A stretch of 20,000 nucleotides of DNA from Symbiodinium natans (taxonomy: Eukaryota; Sar; Dinophyceae; Suessiales; Symbiodiniaceae). The stretch covers positions 1,082,026-1,102,025 of the forward strand of contig CAJNDS010002179.1 in the NCBI GenBank assembly GCA_905221605.1, in the 5' to 3' direction. Position numbers and translations under genes: made by a program. A model generated the notes under the pieces. It did not search any database and had not been told where the DNA came from. It was given only the letters and a program-made list of their open reading frames with translations. How positions within the stretch are numbered: the first letter of the stretch is position 1; each line of letters opens with the position of its first letter. Positions 15,564 to 20,000 of the stretch are shown here, one piece after another.

Positions 15564-15848
15564 TTATTTCGGTCGCCAGTGCGTTGTCGGCTGCTTCTTG
15601 GACCGCGCTTTCGGAGGGGAAGGCGGCTTCCGTGTCGGGCGTGTCAGCTGGGAGCCAGTGGCGTCCGATGTCAACTTGGTCTTTGTGGAGCTGGATTGCT
15701 TGTCGTCGACGCTTTCCAGGTTGGAAGTGGCTGGCTTAGCTGCTTGCTCAGCTTCTCGTTTGTGAGCTGCAACGTTCTGATGAAAGAGGCGCAAGTAGTA
15801 CTCGTACTTTTCCGGAGGGAATTGGTTGTCGTCCACAATGAAGGGCAT
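15564..15848 (-). CDS. Small unrecognised protein, 94 residues
   Basis: ATG 15848 to a stop at 15564. The N-terminal half is protein-like (MPFIVDDNQF, then KYEYYLRLFHQN), followed by a Lys/Ser/Thr/Pro-rich basic C terminus that looks disordered. The same frame is open upstream to the acceptor-like AG at 15926 (KLLLGTARYTLQTLQRV), so the protein may start in an upstream exon. No family recognised. Confidence 0.45.
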   Translation of the reverse strand: MPFIVDDNQFPPEKYEYYLRLFHQNVAAHKREAEQAAKPATSNLESVDDKQSSSTKTKLTSDATGSQLTRPTRKPPSPPKARSKKQPTTHWRPK

Positions 15849-16191
15849 GACACGTTGTAGCGTCTGCAGGGTATACCGGGCTGTGCCTAGCAGCAGTTTG
15901 AGCCTTGTGCTCGGGCAGCTGGAGTCTGTGCAAACAAGCGTAGAGGAGCAGTAGAGCAGGAGAGAAGAAGGAGAAAAGGGGAGAGGACTAGGAGAGAAGT
16001 TGCTGCATCCACACTGTCTCTTCCGGTGGCAAACTCAAGGAATGGGGAATGGCACTTAACTGCAATAGCCATGCTGCACATGAAGCGGGTTCTGTATTGC
16101 CAGCATTCCGGAATCCCAAACAGACGCTCATAGTGCACTCACACAGGGATTTTGTGATGTCCGCGCTATGGCTTTGGGTCTGTTGAAAGAA
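15849..16191. other. Spacer with two acceptor-like tracts and a micro-ORF
   Basis: This stretch holds polypyrimidine-AG tracts ending at 15926 and 16180 (minus strand). Between them a 47-codon frame runs from ATG 16131 to TAG at 15990-15988. Its translation is reasonably protein-like (CAAWLLQLSAIPHSL) and it might be an upstream exon of the 94-residue protein, but I cannot establish that. Confidence 0.35.
15926..16003 (-). promoter_or_regulatory. Long polypyrimidine tract with AG acceptor
   Basis: On the minus strand about 60 bases of mostly C and T (including CCCCTTTTCTCCTTCTTCTC) lead to TTTGCACAG with AG at 15927-15926, 78 bases before the ATG of the 94-residue ORF. It is shaped like a splice or spliced-leader acceptor. 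Confidence 0.45.
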
Positions 16192-16222
16192 TTAAAAGTG
16201 GAAAGAAGGGCTGAAAAAAATG
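16180..16222 (-). promoter_or_regulatory. Polypyrimidine tract with CAACAG acceptor
   Basis: On the minus strand a T/C-rich run (TTTTTTCAGCCCTTCTTTCC and onward) ends in TTTCAACAG with AG at 16181-16180. This is the best match to a spliceosomal 3' splice site in the window. It precedes the micro-ORF at 16131. Confidence 0.5.
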
Positions 16223-16380
16223 GCTGCCAATCTCTGGCAGTGCCAGAAGCTTAGGCCTTGCCGGAGCCTTAGCTGAGCAACAAGCGGTGCTTTAAGCAGC
16301 GTGCTGGGACAGTGTCCCATGGTGGCTCTGACAGTGTCAGACTGAGAGGGTGCTGGATCTTCTGTGATGAGGTGGCTCAT
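16192..16380 (-). CDS. Possible 62-residue ORF overlapping the upstream stop
   Basis: Its ATG (16380-16378) overlaps the TGA of the 16377-17087 ORF as ATGA, an arrangement used for coupled translation in some LINEs. The translation contains three CAGTG palindromes and ends in a polypyrimidine-encoded Phe/Ser stretch, so it may equally be 3' untranslated sequence. No family recognised. Confidence 0.2.
   Translation of the reverse strand: MSHLITEDPAPSQSDTVRATMGHCPSTLLKAPLVAQLRLRQGLSFWHCQRLAAIFFSPSFHF
16233..16247. repeat. CAGTG-centred palindrome, single copy
   Basis: TCTGGCAGTGCCAGA, 15 bp and perfect, 72 bases left of pair F. Same centre as the others but with different, still complementary arms. 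Confidence 0.7.
16305..16341. repeat. CAGTG double palindrome, pair F
   Basis: TGGGACAGTGTCCCA (16305-16319) and TCTGACAGTGTCAGA (16327-16341), both 15 bp and perfect, separated by 7 bases with centres 22 bases apart. They lie just past the stop of the 16377-17087 ORF. This is the most compact pair. Confidence 0.8.
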
Positions 16381-17087
16381 CCTTGCTCAGACGTGATCGG
16401 CAAGCCTCTGGCCTTCCGCGAGAGAGTTCCGGGCGGTCGCCGGCCGAGCAGTTCGCCGCCTTGAAGCTGCATGGCGCTCACGTAGATGCTGGCATGCTTC
16501 TGCAGCGTGCCCATGAGGTGGGGCTGAAATTCTATCAGAACATCTGTTTTTCTTGCTGTCAGCCTAGCTGAACAGTGCACCAGCTCTTGTTCGAGAATGG
16601 GGTTCGGTGGTGCCTTCTTGGTCAGGTCAGAGAGGACGTCCAGAAATGTTGACCAGGCATTCTGGTTGACACCGTTTGGCATCTGTGACTCCTGCAGTTC
16701 TGTCAGTAGCTGGTGGGCTACTGTCACATAGATTGGCCCCTTAGGATGTGGCCTGCCACGGGTATGCTCTCGCCTCCACTGCGCTGTTGCTTCGAGTAGC
16801 TTTGACGCTAGTGGTGCTGAGGCTGCCAACTTTATCACCAGCGTGCTTTGGTGCATCATCAGTCTGCGTGAGATCTGTCGGTGAAAGTGGATGGATTTCT
16901 CCTCCTTCATCTGTGCGAGGTAGCTGTTCCGCCCCAAACGTCCGTGCTCGCTTCTCAGCTTGACGCTCATCCCGTCGGTCTTGACTAAGCATGCCGACGC
17001 TCTCCGGGCTCTCTGTGTTCTAGCTGAGTCTGTTGTTCTAGTTGTTTGAGAGGCTCTGGCTGCAGTGCAAAGCCGAGGCTGCTGCAA
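16377..17087 (-). CDS. Unrecognised basic protein next to the LINE ORF
   Basis: Open for 236 codons, but the frame begins with TTG; the first ATG is at 16970, giving about 197 residues. The N-terminal 40 residues are Arg/Thr/Ala-rich and may be untranslated. The rest is protein-like and mainly helical (KLAASAPLASKLLEATAQW, then NAWSTFLDVLSDLTKK, then LMGTLQKHASIYVSAM), ending in a basic tail. I recognise no domain. It begins about 110 bases past the stop of the LINE-type ORF, after three hairpins and an acceptor-like tract. Its function could relate to the LINE (an extra ORF) or it may be an independent gene. Confidence 0.55.
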   Translation of the reverse strand: MQQPRLCTAARASQTTRTTDSARTQRARRASACLVKTDGMSVKLRSEHGRLGRNSYLAQMKEEKSIHFHRQISRRLMMHQSTLVIKLAASAPLASKLLEATAQWRREHTRGRPHPKGPIYVTVAHQLLTELQESQMPNGVNQNAWSTFLDVLSDLTKKAPPNPILEQELVHCSARLTARKTDVLIEFQPHLMGTLQKHASIYVSAMQLQGGELLGRRPPGTLSRKARGLPITSEQG

Positions 17088-17100
17088 CGCTCCAGTGGTT

Positions 17101-17173
17101 TGGAGCTCTTACGGCTCTAGCAAAGAGTGCTTACGACTCTACAAGAGAGGTGGGGAGTTCTTACGACTCCTCA
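17101..17173. other. Three tandem hairpins with constant loop and covarying stems
   Basis: Three units: TGGAGC / GCTCTA (17101-17119), AGAGT / ACTCT (17124-17140) and TGGGGAGT / ACTCCTCA (17151-17173, one G-T pair). Each encloses a 7-base loop, TCTTACG, GCTTACG and TCTTACG. The loop stays the same while stem bases change on both sides and remain paired (including one G-T in the first copy). They lie in the 109-base gap between the LINE ORF stop (17197) and the next ORF. On the sense strand each loop reads CGTAAG, which also contains a 5' splice donor-like GTAAG. Candidate roles are a LINE 3'-UTR recognition structure or a processing or splicing signal. Confidence 0.6.
17139..17155 (-). promoter_or_regulatory. 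Short pyrimidine tract ending in TAG
   Basis: On the minus strand CCCCACCTCTCTTGTAG ends in an AG at 17140-17139, within the hairpin cluster. It could be an acceptor for the 16377-17087 gene. It overlaps hairpins two and three, so the resemblance may be incidental. Confidence 0.3.
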
Positions 17174-17196
17174 CTTCTGTTGGTGCTATTCGGCCA

Positions 17197-20000
17197 CTAA
17201 AGCGTTGCTGATGCAGGTTCTTCCGCTCGAAAGGTGAGAAAAAAGAGGTAAGATCCGTGTCTTACTTGCCGCTGGTCTGATTCCGTAGCACGCTGAGAGC
17301 TGCGCTGGTCATCAGTCGACTGCCAGGGCGAGGTGGGCGATGACCTCCATATAGTTCGGTAGTGGCCACTATGTGGGGAGGGTCCTATGTGGAATATGCA
17401 AGACTGAACAAAAGCTTGCTCTCTGCTAATAGCTCCACCCTGTAACACTGGGATTGTGAGATCTCCATTAATAGCAGTGACTGGGTGGTGGTTCTTACCT
17501 GCCCCTGTGAATCTGGCTACTGCAAGGATGGCGTGCGTCTGCTGCCCCATCAGTGCGGAGTCAGGAGGGGTTACTGACCAGGCATCTATCAGAGACTGCA
17601 GCGTGCTGCTAGTTGAATGTTGTAGCAGCATTACGATGGGGCCTCCCTCATCAGCCAGCCTGCCCGATGCTGGGTTGACTGTTGCCCATCTGCGTGTGAG
17701 AGGGATGTCCGAGGCTGCGGTGAGTAAGCACTGTAGGAACTCCGCTGAGTCCTGTTGTGTGCCATCGAAGCGCCATCGTGGCAGCAAGTTCCTGAGCTGG
17801 AATGAGTTTACTACGTTTAGGGCGGAGGGACCTGCTGTGCCTTCCGGGCCTATCAGCAGGGTGTGGAGAGCTTGAAGGGAGCGCAGGTTCGGATCAATAA
17901 TAGAGGTCGACAGCAGAGATAAGATTGTGGCATTAACATAGCAGTAGTTAGAGGTATTCTTCAGCTGGAGCCGTGAAAGGACTGAGAGAGCGGCAGGAGG
18001 AGAGGAGGGGAGGGGAGAGGAAGAAGAGGGAAATGGGTGGGCAGGAGAGAAAGAAGAGTCGCTCACTGGTTGTGACGAGTCGGGACGGTTTGATGAGAAG
18101 GAGAGAGGAGTTTGGAACTGCCCTGTTGGCCTATTAGGTGTAGACAGGGTTGTGCGCTGAAGCAGGTGTTGTTTCTGCTCCGGTTTAGGGCGTGATGCAG
18201 CTTTGGTGAAGAAGGCTTGGATCGGTCCTGTCGTTGTTCTGTGTTGTTGGAGGAAAGAATCGCCCATGATGATCTGAAAGAGCACGCCGCATTGTTCTGG
18301 GTGTTTGCGCCTGTCAGTGACTGGCTTCCTGCAGTATGGGCAAGAGCTGCCCTTAAAGATTTCGGTCCCGAGTTTCCGGCATTGCACTGCCGTTGCGGTG
18401 TGCAGAGCGTCCCAAGCCTTGCGGTGCTCCTGGTGAATGTGGGACTTCACCTTGGTATGATCAGGAGTCCAGAAACCGCAAAGCACGCAGTGTTGCACGA
18501 AGTGTCTGGAATCATGCTGCCTGGCGAGCTGAGTGACCGTATGTGTGTCTTTCGTGCTCTCTAGGTATGCCTTAGACCAGGCATGCATCACCTCCGTTGT
18601 GCCTTGTTGGGTTTGGAGTTCAAGGGTTCGGGCGTCTAAGTCTCGCAGGGCGTCTGGATTGGGGCAGGCCCCTGATAGAAGATGATCTTTAAGGCCTTTC
18701 CACAATGCAAAGTCTTTTGAGCGCGCTGCACAGGTTGGGAGGCCGTTTTTGGAGTGTTCGGGCAGGAATGATTTGGGCACATATCTGTCCAGCTGCTCTC
18801 GGTGCTTTTTGACCTCGTGGATCTTTAGGCCTTGCTCTGAGTTAGAGCTGAAAGCGCATAACCGGCATTTGTGAGTCGGTTCTTCTGCCGTTGCTTTCGA
18901 AGCGGTCAGCAGTGCATCATATTCATGCAGCACCATTTCAGCATACTGGAGTGCCTGGGCTGTTAACGACACGTCTGAATCTGAGGACGACATGTCTTTG
19001 TGAGTCAGTGACTCAGTCGCTTCCTTCTGCAGTGCAGACTGGGATTGCCCTGCCTGCCAGATCCGTCCTTGTAGGGATGTGACTCGGTTCGCTTGTCTGT
19101 CTCGCAGGATCTGCACTGGGTCTTTAAGCGAGAACTCCTCGAATAGGCGCTCGGTGGATGTTCCTGTGAGATGGACCGGTCTGTTCAGGACTGCCCTAAT
19201 TTTTCTGGCAAACCATCCTCGCAGCTGTTTAGCAGTATCTGCCGTAAGGCCTATGTCTACAAGGCCTGCTGAGACAGTGGCCCAGACTGTGGAGAACCAA
19301 ATCTTGAGTCTGCTCTTTGGCCCCGAGTGTCTCCTGTTGTGAACATATCTGCGAACTTGCTGAAGTTTGGCGTTGCCTTCGTGCAGGCGGTGTGCGAGGC
19401 TCAGTTTTTCCTGATTGCCGTAAGAGACGTACGCACCTAGGTACTTAAAAGAGTGAGATTGTGGAAATGACTCCTGGGCTTTCGTGCTACCTAGTCTCCA
19501 TAACCGATGCTTGTTGCCTTGTGCATCTTTGTGAACTCTGCTGAAGAGTTTGTATGCTCTGGAGGAGGCAGTACCTATGAGTTTGACCATCAGGTGGCAC
19601 TTCTCTGGGTTCACCTTAAAGCCGTACTTTCGGACAATGCGGAGCAACTCTGCTATCATTTGGTGAGCCTTTAGCAGGTCTTCCCAATTATTGATGGGGT
19701 GATGGATCGTCATGTCATCGGCATAGCCTGTGAGGGATTGCTGCATCCTGTCTTTGCCCACGACTGTAGAGAGTTCCTTTAAGAGCTTGCCTGTGAGCAT
19801 CGAGAAGAGAGTGGGGGCGAGCTTACATCCTTGTTTGATTCCTGTAGTCGATTCCACTTCACTTGTCCGTTGCTGAGATCTGACTTTATAGCGACTATCT
19901 GTGTGCAAAGACGCTACTAAGTTCTGCACCGCAATTGGGACATTGGCCTCCTGCAGGGTGTCCATGAGGTCCTGTCGTCGCACCATGTCGAATGCTTGAG
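17197..20000 (-). CDS. LINE-type reverse transcriptase fused to zinc fingers and a ubiquitin-specific protease (5' end outside window)
   Basis: Open to the right edge; numbered from ATG 19986, which is inside the RT domain (upstream codons read QAFD, part of motif A). RT: G-I-K-Q-G-C-x-L-A-P (about 49-58), catalytic GYADD (87-91), KVNPEKC (124-130), KYLGAYVSYG (181-190) and a thumb to about 310. Cys/His fingers: C374/C377/H390/H395, C500/C503/H516/H521 and C549/C552/H562/C566. A Ser/Pro linker (about 600-670) leads to a peptidase C19 domain: Cys box NTSNYCYVN with C682, QQDSAEF (744-750), His box PHSGHY with H875, Asp892/893 after W888, and a final GSYLFFL. The Cys, His and Asp needed for catalysis all appear present, so it could cleave ubiquitin from proteins. 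The stop TAG is at 17199-17197. Non-LTR type is shown by the RT and thumb sequence; the endonuclease would lie beyond the window. Confidence 0.85.
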   Translation of the reverse strand, partial: QAFDMVRRQDLMDTLQEANVPIAVQNLVASLHTDSRYKVRSQQRTSEVESTTGIKQGCKLAPTLFSMLTGKLLKELSTVVGKDRMQQSLTGYADDMTIHHPINNWEDLLKAHQMIAELLRIVRKYGFKVNPEKCHLMVKLIGTASSRAYKLFSRVHKDAQGNKHRLWRLGSTKAQESFPQSHSFKYLGAYVSYGNQEKLSLAHRLHEGNAKLQQVRRYVHNRRHSGPKSRLKIWFSTVWATVSAGLVDIGLTADTAKQLRGWFARKIRAVLNRPVHLTGTSTERLFEEFSLKDPVQILRDRQANRVTSLQGRIWQAGQSQSALQKEATESLTHKDMSSSDSDVSLTAQALQYAEMVLHEYDALLTASKATAEEPTHKCRLCAFSSNSEQGLKIHEVKKHREQLDRYVPKSFLPEHSKNGLPTCAARSKDFALWKGLKDHLLSGACPNPDALRDLDARTLELQTQQGTTEVMHAWSKAYLESTKDTHTVTQLARQHDSRHFVQHCVLCGFWTPDHTKVKSHIHQEHRKAWDALHTATAVQCRKLGTEIFKGSSCPYCRKPVTDRRKHPEQCGVLFQIIMGDSFLQQHRTTTGPIQAFFTKAASRPKPEQKQHLLQRTTLSTPNRPTGQFQTPLSFSSNRPDSSQPVSDSSFSPAHPFPSSSSPLPSSPPAALSVLSRLQLKNTSNYCYVNATILSLLSTSIIDPNLRSLQALHTLLIGPEGTAGPSALNVVNSFQLRNLLPRWRFDGTQQDSAEFLQCLLTAASDIPLTRRWATVNPASGRLADEGGPIVMLLQHSTSSTLQSLIDAWSVTPPDSALMGQQTHAILAVARFTGAGKNHHPVTAINGDLTIPVLQGGAISREQAFVQSCIFHIGPSPHSGHYRTIWRSSPTSPWQSTDDQRSSQRATESDQRQVRHGSYLFFLTFRAEEPASATL
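19001..19038. repeat. CAGTG double palindrome, pair G
   Basis: TGAGTCAGTGACTCA (19001-19015, 15 bp) and TCTGCAGTGCAGA (19026-19038, 13 bp), both perfect, centres 24 bases apart. They lie in the LINE ORF at about residues 317-329, the linker between the RT thumb and the first zinc finger. Confidence 0.78.

Noticed and set aside
15887-16138. 83-residue minus-strand frame with a Leu/Ser-rich hydrophobic stretch
   Set aside because: It starts with GTG and its hydrophobic part is simply the translated polypyrimidine tract at 15926-16003.
1-20000. tRNA, rRNA or CRISPR features
   Set aside because: No cloverleaf-like sequence with T-loop and anticodon features, no conserved rRNA segment and no regularly spaced direct repeats with unique spacers were seen.

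Overview
The window looks like nuclear DNA of a eukaryote, most likely a dinoflagellate of the Symbiodinium type. This is inference. It rests on the domain style of the retroelement proteins, on genes that all run on the minus strand, on polypyrimidine-AG acceptor-like tracts in front of several genes, and on an 11-base match to the dinoflagellate spliced leader inside a terminal repeat. No bacterial gene, rRNA, tRNA or CRISPR array was seen.

Read on the minus strand from right to left, the outer sequence holds: a LINE-type reverse transcriptase ORF running off the right edge, carrying zinc fingers and a C-terminal ubiquitin-specific-protease domain (17197-20000); three small covarying hairpins (17101-17173); an unrecognised ORF (16377-17087); one or two small ORFs (15564-16380); a protein-kinase-like gene (15230 to 13686, then 4484 to 4273); and a GT32-like glycosyltransferase with a Pro-rich, C2H2-bearing tail broken by two apparent frameshifts (4051 to about 995). 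Positions 1-930 hold no gene I can support.

A 9.2-kb tyrosine-recombinase retrotransposon (4485-13685) sits inside the kinase-like gene. It has split direct repeats (A1 - genes - B1A2 - B2) whose copies I read as identical. Its genes are a small coiled-coil protein, a tyrosine recombinase, a CCCH-finger Gag-like protein, and a Pol with 2OG-Fe(II)-oxygenase-like, methyltransferase-like, RT and RNase H domains. Gag and Pol share one frame and are separated by a single TGA. Reading across the element's ends restores the kinase frame to a stop 70 codons further on.

The most unusual signal is a family of odd-length perfect palindromes centred on CAGTG. They occur mostly as pairs with centres 22, 24 or 34 bases apart. 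They are scattered through coding linkers and spacers of the outer sequence, always in the same orientation, and I found none inside the inserted element. Arms differ between copies but stay complementary, which resembles mobile double-hairpin elements or repeated protein-binding RNA hairpins.
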